64,000 nt of DNA from Citrobacter telavivensis (GTDB lineage: Bacteria > Pseudomonadota > Gammaproteobacteria > Enterobacterales > Enterobacteriaceae). The notes under the pieces are model-generated. The model was not told where the DNA came from. It saw only the letters and a program-made list of their open reading frames with translations, and searched no databases. The DNA is taken from contig CP045205.1 of NCBI GenBank assembly GCA_009363175.1, positions 3,472,001 to 3,536,000 on the forward strand, written 5' to 3'. A program made the translations under genes and the position numbers. This document shows positions 43,522 to 51,882 of the stretch, piece after piece. Numbering within the stretch: the stretch's first letter is position 1; every line of letters starts with the position of its first letter.

Positions 43522-44772
43522 TTACATGTTTTCGATGATCGCGTCACCAAACTCTGAACATTTCAGCAGTTTAGCGCCTTCCATCAGACGTTCGAAGTCA
43601 TAGGTCACGGTCTTCGCGGCAATCGCGCCTTCCATGCCTTTAACAATCAGGTCTGCGGCTTCGAACCACTGCATGTGGCGCAGCATCATCTCAGCGGACA
43701 GGATGATAGAGCCCGGGTTAACTTTGTCCTGACCGGCGTATTTCGGCGCCGTACCGTGCGTTGCTTCGAACAGCGCGCACTCGTCACCAATGTTTGCGCC
43801 AGGGGCGATACCAATACCACCTACCTGTGCAGCCAGAGCGTCAGAGATGTAGTCACCGTTCAGGTTCATACAGGCGATCACATCATATTCGGCCGGACGC
43901 AGCAGGATCTGTTGCAGGAACGCATCGGCAATCACATCTTTAACCACGATCTCTTTACCGGTGTTCGGGTTCTTGATTTTCATCCACGGGCCGCCATCGA
44001 TCAGTTCAGCACCGAATTCTTCACGCGCTAACTGGTAACCCCAGTCTTTGAACGCGCCTTCGGTGAACTTCATGATGTTGCCTTTATGAACCAGGGTCAG
44101 AGAGTCACGGTCGTTAGTGATCGCGTATTCGATCGCCGCACGAACCAGACGCTTGGTACCGTCTTCGGAGCACGGTTTGATACCGATACCGCAGTGTTCA
44201 GGGAAGCGAATTTTCTTCACGCCCATCTCTTCACGCAGGAATTTAATCACTTTTTCTGCATCTGCAGAGTCCGCTTTCCACTCGATACCGGCGTAGATGT
44301 CTTCTGAGTTTTCACGGAAGATAACCATGTCGGTCAGTTCCGGATGTTTAACCGGGCTTGGGGTGCCCTGATAGTAACGAACTGGACGCAGGCAAACGTA
44401 CAGGTCAAGTTCCTGACGCAGCGCAACGTTCAGAGAGCGAATACCGCCACCAACCGGGGTGGTCAGCGGGCCTTTAATCGCCACGCGGTAGTCACGAATC
44501 AGATCCAGGGTTTCCGTCGGCAGCCAGACGTCCTGGCCGTATACCTGGGTGGATTTCTCACCGGTGTAAATTTCCATCCAGGAGATTTTACGCTCGCCTT
44601 TATAAGCTTTCTCAACGGCAGCGTTGACAACTTTGATCATCGGAGGGGTAACATCAACACCGATGCCGTCGCCTTCAATGAATGGGATAATCGGATTGTG
44701 CGGCACATTTAGCTTGCCGTCTTTCAGGGTGATTTTTTGACCTTCTGCCGGAACAACTACTTTGCTTTCCAT
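43522..44772 (-). CDS. icd: Isocitrate dehydrogenase (NADP)
   Basis: The 416-residue TCA-cycle enzyme converts isocitrate to 2-oxoglutarate. GGIRSLNVALRQ holds Ser113, the AceK phosphorylation site; NLNGDYISDALAAQVGG contains the metal-binding Asp; and GTAPKYAGQDKVNPGS is the NADP region. It is intact to its normal C-terminus (FGDAIIENM). The 3' end of icd is a known attachment site for phages such as P21 and e14, and a partial copy lies 1.9 kb downstream. It diverges from rluE. Confidence 0.98.
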   Translation of the reverse strand: MESKVVVPAEGQKITLKDGKLNVPHNPIIPFIEGDGIGVDVTPPMIKVVNAAVEKAYKGERKISWMEIYTGEKSTQVYGQDVWLPTETLDLIRDYRVAIKGPLTTPVGGGIRSLNVALRQELDLYVCLRPVRYYQGTPSPVKHPELTDMVIFRENSEDIYAGIEWKADSADAEKVIKFLREEMGVKKIRFPEHCGIGIKPCSEDGTKRLVRAAIEYAITNDRDSLTLVHKGNIMKFTEGAFKDWGYQLAREEFGAELIDGGPWMKIKNPNTGKEIVVKDVIADAFLQQILLRPAEYDVIACMNLNGDYISDALAAQVGGIGIAPGANIGDECALFEATHGTAPKYAGQDKVNPGSIILSAEMMLRHMQWFEAADLIVKGMEGAIAAKTVTYDFERLMEGAKLLKCSEFGDAIIENM

Positions 44773-44942
44773 TCACCTCTCCTTCGAGCGCTTCTGGTTG
44801 CTCGTCTGTCATCGCGCTGCATGTGCTTTTGCGTCCTGCTGCACGACTGCGTTAGAGCAATTTTTTGTTAATGTTTTGTAATGAGCATGTCAATACTACC
44901 CTAATGTTCGCTGCCATGAAAGACACTCGTTATTAGGCTATA

Positions 44943-45611
44943 ATGCGGCAATTGATAAGATCTGAAAATACCATGCAAAAAACTTCTTTTAGAAATCACC
45001 GGGTTGAGCGATTCAGCCAGCGACAAGTCACTAAGCGTCGGAAAGAAAACCAGCCAAAACGCGTGGTTTTGTTCAATAAACCTTACGATGTTTTGCCACA
45101 ATTTACCGACGAGGCTGGACGCAGCACGTTGAAAGATTTCATCCCTGTGCAGGGCGTTTACGCCGCAGGTCGTCTCGACAGAGATAGCGAAGGGTTGCTG
45201 GTGCTCACCAATGACGGCACATTACAGGCGCGACTGACGCAGCCCGGCAAGCGTACCGGGAAGATTTACTACGTGCAGGTAGAAGGTGAACCGACGGCGG
45301 AGGCGCTGGAGGCGCTGCGCAATGGCGTGACGTTAAACGATGGGCCCACCCTGCCTGCCGGTATTGAAGTGGTCGCGGAGCCCGAGTGGCTGTGGCCGCG
45401 CAATCCGCCCATTCGCGAACGTAAGAACATCCCAACCTGCTGGCTAAAAGTGACCTTATATGAAGGCCGTAACCGCCAGGTGCGACGAATGACCGCACAC
45501 GTTGGTTTTCCCACATTGCGCCTGATCCGTTACGCGATGGGCGATTACACCCTGGAGAACCTGGCCAACGGTGAATGGCGAGATGCCACTGAAGAAGAAA
45601 ATAAAGGATAG
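44943..45611 (+). CDS. rluE: 23S rRNA pseudouridine(2457) synthase RluE
   Basis: The 222-residue RsuA-family synthase modifies U2457 of 23S rRNA. The catalytic Asp lies in AAGRLDRDSEGLLVLTNDG near residue 83; GRNRQVRRMTAHVG is the conserved C-terminal motif. The N-terminus is basic and has no S4 domain, as for RluE. It diverges from icd and runs into nudJ after 3 bases, in the same operon as in E. coli. A second in-frame ATG lies ten codons downstream. Confidence 0.95.
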   Translation: MRQLIRSENTMQKTSFRNHRVERFSQRQVTKRRKENQPKRVVLFNKPYDVLPQFTDEAGRSTLKDFIPVQGVYAAGRLDRDSEGLLVLTNDGTLQARLTQPGKRTGKIYYVQVEGEPTAEALEALRNGVTLNDGPTLPAGIEVVAEPEWLWPRNPPIRERKNIPTCWLKVTLYEGRNRQVRRMTAHVGFPTLRLIRYAMGDYTLENLANGEWRDATEEENKG

Positions 45612-45614
45612 GTC

Positions 45615-46076
45615 ATGTTCAAACCGCACGTCACGGTCGCCTGCATCGTTCATGCAGAGGACAAATTTTTAATCGTTGAAGAAACCATCAACGGCAAAGC
45701 GCTATGGAATCAGCCCGCCGGGCATCTGGAAGCAGATGAAACGCTGGAGCAGGCCGCTGCTCGGGAGTTGTGGGAAGAGACTGGCATAAAAGCGCAGCCT
45801 CAGCACTTCATTCGCATGCATCAGTGGATTGCACCGGACAGCACGCCGTTTTTGCGGTTTCTGTTTTCCATTGAACTTGCCAATATGTGCGACACCGAAC
45901 CCCATGACAGCGATATCGACTGTTGCCGTTGGGTGAGCGCTGACACCCTCCTCAACGCCCCAAACCTGCGTTCTCCGCTGGTTGCCGAAAGCGTTCGCTG
46001 CTATCAGAGCGGAATGCGTTACCCGCTGGAGACGATCGGCGCATTTAACTGGCCGTTTACAGAGGGTGTCAAGTAA
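45615..46076 (+). CDS. nudJ: Phosphatase NudJ (Nudix)
   Basis: The 153-residue protein has a Nudix box, GHLEADETLEQAAARELWEETGI near 37-59. The E. coli enzyme hydrolyses nucleoside tri- and diphosphates and HMP-pyrophosphate. It follows rluE by 3 bases and precedes mnmA by 53 bases, a conserved operon. AAAGGA stands just before the ATG. Confidence 0.95.
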   Translation: MFKPHVTVACIVHAEDKFLIVEETINGKALWNQPAGHLEADETLEQAAARELWEETGIKAQPQHFIRMHQWIAPDSTPFLRFLFSIELANMCDTEPHDSDIDCCRWVSADTLLNAPNLRSPLVAESVRCYQSGMRYPLETIGAFNWPFTEGVK

Positions 46077-46129
46077 GGGGCTGCGTGCTAGAATATGCCG
46101 CCTTGAAGTTCAATGTCGTGAGTATTCCA

Positions 46130-47236
46130 ATGTCAGAAAGCCCAAAAAAAGTGATCGTCGGCATGTCCGGCGGTGTCGATTCCTCCGTTTCCGCCTGGCT
46201 GTTGCAACAACAGGGTTATCAGGTAGAAGGCCTGTTCATGAAGAACTGGGAAGAGGACGACGGTGAGGAATATTGCACAGCGGCAGCCGATCTGGCCGAC
46301 GCTCAGGCCGTCTGCGACAAGCTCGGCATTGAACTGCACACCGTAAACTTTGCGGCAGAATACTGGGATAACGTCTTTGAACTGTTCCTTGAAGAGTACA
46401 AAGCGGGCCGTACGCCGAATCCGGATATTCTGTGCAACAAAGAGATCAAATTTAAAGCCTTCCTGGAGTTCGCAGCAGAAGATCTGGGCGCAGATTACAT
46501 CGCTACCGGACACTATGTTCGTCGGGCGGATGTCGACGGTAAGAGCCGCCTGCTGCGCGGAGTAGATAGCAATAAAGACCAGAGCTACTTCCTCTACACG
46601 CTGGGCCATGAGCAGATCGCGCAAAGTCTGTTCCCGGTTGGCGAGCTGGAAAAACCGCAGGTGCGCAAAATTGCCGAAGACCTGGGGCTGGTAACCGCGA
46701 AGAAAAAAGATTCTACCGGCATTTGCTTCATCGGCGAGCGTAAGTTCCGCGAGTTTCTGGGCCGCTATCTGCCGGCACAGCCGGGTAAAATCATTACCGT
46801 GGACGGCGAAGAGATTGGTCAGCATCAGGGGCTGATGTACCACACTCTGGGTCAGCGTAAAGGTCTGGGCATCGGTGGTACCAAAGAAGGAACGGAAGAT
46901 CCGTGGTACGTGGTGGACAAAGATGTTGAGAACAACATTCTGGTGGTTGCTCAGGGTCATGAGCATCCGCGTCTGATGTCCGTCGGTCTGATTTCGCGGC
47001 AGCTGCACTGGGTCGATCGTCTGCCGTTCACCGGCACGATGCGCTGCACGGTGAAAACCCGCTACCGCCAGACCGACATTCCGTGCACCGTTAAAGCCCT
47101 GGATGCCGAACGCGTCGAGGTGATGTTTGACGAGCCGGTGGCCGCCGTCACCCCAGGCCAGTCAGCGGTCTTTTACCGCGGCGACGTGTGCCTCGGCGGC
47201 GGCATTATCGAGCAGCGACTGCCCCTGCCGGTATAA
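46130..47236 (+). CDS. mnmA: tRNA-uridine 2-sulfurtransferase MnmA
   Basis: The 368-residue enzyme thiolates U34 of Lys, Glu and Gln tRNAs. The PP-loop is GMSGGVDSSVSAW; the catalytic cysteines are in ILCNKEIKF (about 102) and STGICFIGERKF (about 199). Start MSESPKKVIVG is chosen over a longer frame that would reach back to the nudJ end. It receives sulfur from IscS through the Tus relay. Followed by hflD. Confidence 0.97.
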   Translation: MSESPKKVIVGMSGGVDSSVSAWLLQQQGYQVEGLFMKNWEEDDGEEYCTAAADLADAQAVCDKLGIELHTVNFAAEYWDNVFELFLEEYKAGRTPNPDILCNKEIKFKAFLEFAAEDLGADYIATGHYVRRADVDGKSRLLRGVDSNKDQSYFLYTLGHEQIAQSLFPVGELEKPQVRKIAEDLGLVTAKKKDSTGICFIGERKFREFLGRYLPAQPGKIITVDGEEIGQHQGLMYHTLGQRKGLGIGGTKEGTEDPWYVVDKDVENNILVVAQGHEHPRLMSVGLISRQLHWVDRLPFTGTMRCTVKTRYRQTDIPCTVKALDAERVEVMFDEPVAAVTPGQSAVFYRGDVCLGGGIIEQRLPLPV

Positions 47237-47272
47237 TTATTCTCAACAGACTGATACAAGGAAGCAGTGATC

Positions 47273-47914
47273 GTGGCAAAGAATTATTATGACATCACCC
47301 TCGCACTGGCTGGAATCTGCCAGTCAGCACGCCTGGTGCAACAACTGGCGCACCAGGGACATTGTGATGCCGATGCGCTCCACGTCTCACTGAACAGCGT
47401 TATCGATATGAACCCCAGCTCAACGCTGGGCGTGTTCGGCGGCAGCGAGGCCAATCTGCGCCTCGGTCTGGAAACCCTGCTCGGCGTGCTGAATGCCAGC
47501 AGCCGTCAGGGGCTGAATGCGGAACTGACTCGCTATACGCTTAGCCTGATGGTGCTCGAGCGTAAACTCACCGCCGCCAAAGGCGCGCTCGATACGTTGG
47601 GCGAGCGGATCAACGGCCTGCAACGCCAGCTCGATCACTTTGATCTGCAGTCTGAAACGCTGATGAGTGCGATGGCCGGTATCTATGTCGATGTTATCAG
47701 CCCGCTGGGTCCGCGCATTCAGGTGACCGGTTCCCCTGCCGTGTTGCAAAGCCCGCAGGTACAGGCCAAAGTTCGCGCTTCGCTTCTGGCCGGCATTCGC
47801 GCCGCCGTGCTCTGGCATCAGGTCGGCGGGGGCCGTCTACAGTTAATGTTTTCTCGTAATCGCCTGACGACTCAGGCAAAACAAATTCTTGCTCATTTAA
47901 CCCCGGAGTTGTGA
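47273..47914 (+). CDS. hflD: High-frequency lysogenisation protein HflD
   Basis: The 213-residue membrane-associated protein acts against phage lambda CII in E. coli. It starts AKNYYDITLALAG. GTG at 47273 is preferred over a GTG two codons earlier because it restores the E. coli product; AAGGAAG lies about 10 bases upstream. Four bases separate it from purB, indicating coupling. Confidence 0.94.
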   Translation: MAKNYYDITLALAGICQSARLVQQLAHQGHCDADALHVSLNSVIDMNPSSTLGVFGGSEANLRLGLETLLGVLNASSRQGLNAELTRYTLSLMVLERKLTAAKGALDTLGERINGLQRQLDHFDLQSETLMSAMAGIYVDVISPLGPRIQVTGSPAVLQSPQVQAKVRASLLAGIRAAVLWHQVGGGRLQLMFSRNRLTTQAKQILAHLTPEL

Positions 47915-47917
47915 TCT

Positions 47918-49288
47918 ATGGAATTATCCTCACTGACCGCCGTTTCCCCTGTCGATGGACGCTACGGCGATAAAGTCAGCGCGCTGCGCGGGATTTTCAG
48001 CGAATATGGTTTGCTGAAATACCGTGTACAAGTAGAAGTACGCTGGCTGCAAAAACTGGCCGCGCACGCAGCGATCAAGGAAGTTCCTGCTTTTGCTGCC
48101 GACGCAATCGGTTTCCTCGATGCTATCGTCGCGAACTTCAATGAAGAAGATGCGGCGCGTATTAAAACCATCGAGCGCACCACTAACCACGACGTCAAGG
48201 CGGTCGAGTATTTTCTGAAAGAGAAAGTGGCGAATGTCCCGGAACTGCATGCGGTGTCCGAATTCATTCACTTCGCCTGTACCTCTGAAGACATCAACAA
48301 CCTGTCTCACGCGCTGATGCTGAAAACCGCCCGTGATGAAGTGGTGCTGCCTTACTGGCGTCAACTGATTGACGCGGTCAAAGATCTGTCCGTGCAGTAT
48401 CGCGATATTCCCCTGCTCTCCCGCACCCACGGCCAGCCGGCTACGCCGTCAACCCTGGGCAAAGAGATGGCTAACGTGGCTTATCGTATGGAACGTCAGT
48501 TCCGCCAGCTTAACCAGGTGGAAATCCTCGGCAAAATCAACGGTGCCGTCGGTAACTATAACGCCCACATTGCCGCTTATCCGGAAGTGGACTGGCATCA
48601 GTTCAGCGAAGAGTTCGTCACTTCGCTGGGTATTCAGTGGAACCCGTACACCACGCAGATTGAGCCGCACGACTACATTGCTGAACTGTTTGACTGTATC
48701 GCCCGCTTTAACACCATTTTGATCGACTTCGATCGCGACGTCTGGGGTTACATCGCGCTGAACCACTTCAAGCAGAAAACCATCGCCGGTGAAATTGGCT
48801 CTTCCACCATGCCGCACAAAGTGAACCCAATCGACTTCGAAAACTCCGAAGGCAACCTGGGCCTGTCTAATGCGGTGCTTCAACATCTGGCGAGCAAACT
48901 GCCGGTTTCCCGCTGGCAGCGCGATCTGACCGACTCCACCGTTCTGCGTAACCTGGGCGTGGGTATCGGCTATGCGCTGATCGCCTACCAGTCCACCCTG
49001 AAAGGGGTGAGCAAGCTGGAAGTAAACCGCGACCGTCTGTTGGACGAGCTGGATCACAACTGGGAAGTACTGGCCGAGCCGATCCAGACCGTGATGCGTC
49101 GTTACGGCATTGAAAAACCGTACGAGAAGCTGAAAGAGTTAACCCGTGGTAAGCGCGTCGACGCTGAAGGTATGAAGCAATTTATCGACAGCCTGCCGCT
49201 GCCGGACGACGAGAAAATCCGCCTGAAAGCCATGACCCCGGCCAACTATATTGGTCGTGCGATCACTATGGTTGACGAGCTGAAATAA
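47918..49288 (+). CDS. purB: Adenylosuccinate lyase PurB
   Basis: The 456-residue purine enzyme acts twice in AMP synthesis. The fumarase/lyase signature GSSTMPHKVNPIDFEN, containing the catalytic Ser loop, is at about 294; TSEDINNLSHAL and SRTHGQPATPS are the other conserved regions. In E. coli phoPQ follows; here the accessory envelope block does. A hairpin terminates transcription right after the stop. Confidence 0.98.
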   Translation: MELSSLTAVSPVDGRYGDKVSALRGIFSEYGLLKYRVQVEVRWLQKLAAHAAIKEVPAFAADAIGFLDAIVANFNEEDAARIKTIERTTNHDVKAVEYFLKEKVANVPELHAVSEFIHFACTSEDINNLSHALMLKTARDEVVLPYWRQLIDAVKDLSVQYRDIPLLSRTHGQPATPSTLGKEMANVAYRMERQFRQLNQVEILGKINGAVGNYNAHIAAYPEVDWHQFSEEFVTSLGIQWNPYTTQIEPHDYIAELFDCIARFNTILIDFDRDVWGYIALNHFKQKTIAGEIGSSTMPHKVNPIDFENSEGNLGLSNAVLQHLASKLPVSRWQRDLTDSTVLRNLGVGIGYALIAYQSTLKGVSKLEVNRDRLLDELDHNWEVLAEPIQTVMRRYGIEKPYEKLKELTRGKRVDAEGMKQFIDSLPLPDDEKIRLKAMTPANYIGRAITMVDELK

Positions 49289-49294
49289 ATACCT

Positions 49295-49321
49295 GGCCCG
49301 GTGGCACAACGTCACCGGGCC
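49295..49321 (+). terminator. Hairpin after purB
   Basis: A perfect 9-bp inverted repeat (GGCCCGGTG / CACCGGGCC) with loop GCACAACGT lies six bases after the stop. No T-run follows, so it may act with Rho or only as mRNA 3' protection. Confidence 0.6.
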
Positions 49322-49803
49322 GACTTCCTGCACATCGCTTGCGCCGCCATCCGGCACTTCCCTCCCTCTTTCCCCCGGTTTATGAAATGTTTATCCCCGC
49401 AACTCCATAATCAGCGTTAAACTGCGCACATAAAAAACAAACAGATTTTAAAACATACATTTATAACAATATCAATATGTTGAAAAGGACTCAATCAGAC
49501 GATAACAGATAATATCAGCTATTTCATCACCCCCAGAGTTACCCCTAAACTATTTTTTACCCCCAAATATGCCCCAAATTATTTGACGTTAGCTATAGGG
49601 CAGAATCGTCTACCAGGGCGGGATCAGTCCAAGGTTTAAAGGGCAGCTTTGAGCTGTTGAACTCACATCGAAAAACGGACCTTCAAATCCGAACAGGTTT
49701 AATTGATTAACCATGACTGTCAGTTACGCCATCGTTAACATGAAGTAGATCGAGTAATTCCTCATCCCATTTTTAACAAATACACAATGGCAAGAAAAAT
49801 AGA
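49322..49803. other. Long intergenic region at the purB/accessory boundary
   Basis: About 480 AT-rich bases without a credible gene. Near 49536-49580 short C4-5 runs recur in an A/T background (TTACCCCTAAACT, TACCCCCAAATAT, GCCCCAAATT), a loose triple repeat. This is the junction between core and accessory DNA and could hold a decayed attachment site, but I cannot show one. Confidence 0.45.
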
Positions 49804-50739
49804 TTATGGCTCATGACAAGTAGAGTGATTCATTTGTATAAAGATGACTTCGCCTTCAGGACGCGTTTTGAACCTGCGATGCATCCACAGGTATTGCTCA
49901 GGGACACGGAGAATTTCACACTCGATGATCTTGTTCATATAAGCCGCTGCGGCGACCTTGTCTTCCCCTGGATAGCCTGACAACGGATTGCTGATATACA
50001 TGTGATAACCTTTTTTATCGCTACGACGAAACATGCTAAGTGTGATCAAGTGTGCACCAGCGAGTTTTGACAGAGCATACGTTCCGTTCGTCGTGGCTGC
50101 TTTTTTTACCGAGAAAAAAGGTGCAAAAACGCTTCCCTTAGACCCATAATCCTGATCTGGTGCAAACCATACGGCTTCCCCGGCCTTCAGCGCATGAACA
50201 TAACCAGATAAATTACGTCGATTAATCATAGTCTTATTTGAACGCATACGCCCTTTTGTCTGTACCCATTCCATTAATGGATTATTGTGTGGGCGATACG
50301 TTGCCATCATAGGATGACATAAACCCATTACTCTTCCACACAATTCAAGGGACATAAAATGAATCCCGACAACCAATACTCCTCTGGTCGCACTGGTCAG
50401 GTTTTCAAGCCCTTCGACATCAAACCATTTTTTGACTCTCGCATCGCTCCAGAACCAGGCCATTCCTGTTTCCATCAGTCCCAGCCCGAGAGAAACAAAG
50501 TTTTTATTGACCATCTGGCTCCGGGCAAACGGTGTCATCCCTGGAAAGCAGAGTTCGATATTTCTAATCGCAATTCCTTCCCGGCGTTTCAGAAAGGGTA
50601 TGGATATTTTTCCAAGGCCAGAGCCCAGAATATGTAAAACCGGGTAAGGAAGTTGAACGAGAAGCCACAGCAGACCCAAACCAGACCAGGTAAGCCAGTA
50701 GCGGGGATGAAGTAAATTATGAGTAAAAGTCTGTGCCAT
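49804..50739 (-). CDS. LpxP/LpxL-family lipid A acyltransferase
   Basis: The 311-residue protein is closest to E. coli LpxP, the cold-induced enzyme that puts palmitoleate instead of laurate on Kdo2-lipid IVA. An N-terminal membrane helix lies at LTWSGLGLLWLLVQLPYPVL, the HX4E catalytic motif is in GIHFMSLELCG near residue 126, and RPHNNPLMEW and WFAPDQDYG are LpxP hallmarks. E. coli lpxP is elsewhere, so this is probably a second copy (paralog). No other genes follow it on its strand before purB. The 3' end is slightly longer than LpxP. It would act at the inner membrane's cytoplasmic face. Confidence 0.9.
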   Translation of the reverse strand: MAQTFTHNLLHPRYWLTWSGLGLLWLLVQLPYPVLHILGSGLGKISIPFLKRREGIAIRNIELCFPGMTPFARSQMVNKNFVSLGLGLMETGMAWFWSDARVKKWFDVEGLENLTSATRGVLVVGIHFMSLELCGRVMGLCHPMMATYRPHNNPLMEWVQTKGRMRSNKTMINRRNLSGYVHALKAGEAVWFAPDQDYGSKGSVFAPFFSVKKAATTNGTYALSKLAGAHLITLSMFRRSDKKGYHMYISNPLSGYPGEDKVAAAAYMNKIIECEILRVPEQYLWMHRRFKTRPEGEVIFIQMNHSTCHEP

Positions 50740-50945
50740 AAATTTCCTTAATGCTAATGAAGGTTATAACGCAAAAGGAAAACAATGAGACAATTCGTCT
50801 TTAGCGATGCATTTTGTTTTAGATAATTTAAATCTGTCTAAATTCAGAAAAAACAAATAATTTTGCAATGACTGGTAAAGGATTTAAAGAGTCAGGAGTG
50901 AATTGTAAACCAGCAAAGTTTTTCTATTATAAATCCATGGATTTA

Positions 50946-51218
50946 TCATTGATACTCAAGAAATTGTCTTCTTGATTCATCATCATCAAGGTACTCAAAA
51001 GAAAGAAGGCGAATTTTGGTAAGTTTATAAAACCACTCGCAATCGTTTCGTTGAATAATTTCGCCAGGTTTAAAACATATCCCGGATGCCACCCGGATAA
51101 TCGCATATTTCCCATTACTAAACCTGACCCGGTGAATACAAAAAGGTTGACCGACCTGCCCGTGACAGCTGTTCGACAGGATATGTCCTTCAATAAAAAC
51201 AGATTTTTTAGATTTCAT
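50946..51218 (-). CDS. Hypothetical 90-residue protein
   Basis: MKSKKSVFIEGHILSNSCHG then RFSNGKYAIIRVASGICFKPG gives a beta-rich small domain, and the C-terminal FEYLDDDESRRQFLEYQ is acidic. An alternative ATG two codons earlier is too close to the GAGGG site, so 51218 is chosen. No family recognised. It lies downstream of the tiny zinc-ribbon gene on the same strand and may be in one transcript with it. Confidence 0.6.
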   Translation of the reverse strand: MKSKKSVFIEGHILSNSCHGQVGQPFCIHRVRFSNGKYAIIRVASGICFKPGEIIQRNDCEWFYKLTKIRLLSFEYLDDDESRRQFLEYQ

Positions 51219-51297
51219 TATCATACCCTCGACAACTACAGTACAGGAGAAATGTTGTCATTTCCCAACATCACTTACGTTAAGTGGCAGAAGCTGA

Positions 51298-51474
51298 TCA
51301 GCCGCCTATACACCAGCATTCTGAAGGTCTGAACAACAGTCCGCAGGCAGGGCACTCAAGAACCGCATCTTTTCTTAGTTTACCTGCTTTCTGATCAGCT
51401 CTGTGTGCACATATCGGGCAGGCAACATGAACTGGTCTTTCTTTAAAGTGCCTGAGTCCTTTTGTATAAGACAT
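51298..51474 (-). CDS. Small CPxC zinc-ribbon protein
   Basis: The 58-residue product has VACPICAHRADQ and LECPACGLLFRP, two CPxC knuckles forming a zinc ribbon. It starts MSYTKGLRHFKERPV. It has the same layout as the gene at 60618 and resembles the small YnfU-type zinc proteins of E. coli. AGAGAGCTT lies before the ATG. It is divergent from the YmgB-like gene with a 77-base spacer. Function unknown. Confidence 0.75.
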   Translation of the reverse strand: MSYTKGLRHFKERPVHVACPICAHRADQKAGKLRKDAVLECPACGLLFRPSECWCIGG

Positions 51475-51551
51475 AATTAAAGCTCTCTGAGGAATACAAT
51501 AATTATTATACGCTTTAATATAATAATAACTGGTTTAAGTTATGTTGATTT

Positions 51552-51863
51552 ATGACTGAACCAGAAGAAGAGATATTGAAAATTAAACGTCTGATTTATG
51601 ATATACTAACCTTCCATGAGAAATTTATGATGAAATCAGAAGACACCCTTGACTGGTATCCGGCACAGCTACCGCCAGTGAAAATTATTCTTGGCGAAGC
51701 CGTGCTGGCTGTGGGTAAACAGGGCCGACCGATTAATACCCGCACCTTGCTGGAATACCTTCAGGTCATGCAGGACAAACAAAAAAGGCGGGATGACAAA
51801 ATCGCCATGCAGACTGCGATTGATGTTCTCAGGGATAATCAGCGCATTAACGGCAGACGTTAA
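51552..51863 (+). CDS. YmgB/AriR-family-like small protein
   Basis: The 103-residue helical protein has IILGEAVLAVGKQGRPINTRTLLEYL, followed by DDKIAMQTAIDVLR, the pattern seen in YmgB/AriR and YcgZ-type regulators. In E. coli these act on the Rcs system, acid resistance and biofilm, and are cold- and blue-light-responsive. Assignment is by pattern, not close identity. It converges with the glucan synthase gene, their stops 20 bases apart. Confidence 0.6.
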   Translation: MTEPEEEILKIKRLIYDILTFHEKFMMKSEDTLDWYPAQLPPVKIILGEAVLAVGKQGRPINTRTLLEYLQVMQDKQKRRDDKIAMQTAIDVLRDNQRINGRR

Positions 51864-51882
51864 TGCGCCTCCGGGATCAGTG

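Noticed and set aside
46133..47008. 291-codon open frame antisense to mnmA
   Set aside because: mnmA is a clear full-length gene on the other strand; the antisense frame has no start signal or recognisable domain.
49322..49803. Possible phage attachment site or tRNA fragment after purB
   Set aside because: No tRNA fold, no duplicated core sequence and no integrase could be found in the window, so only an undefined intergenic region is reported.
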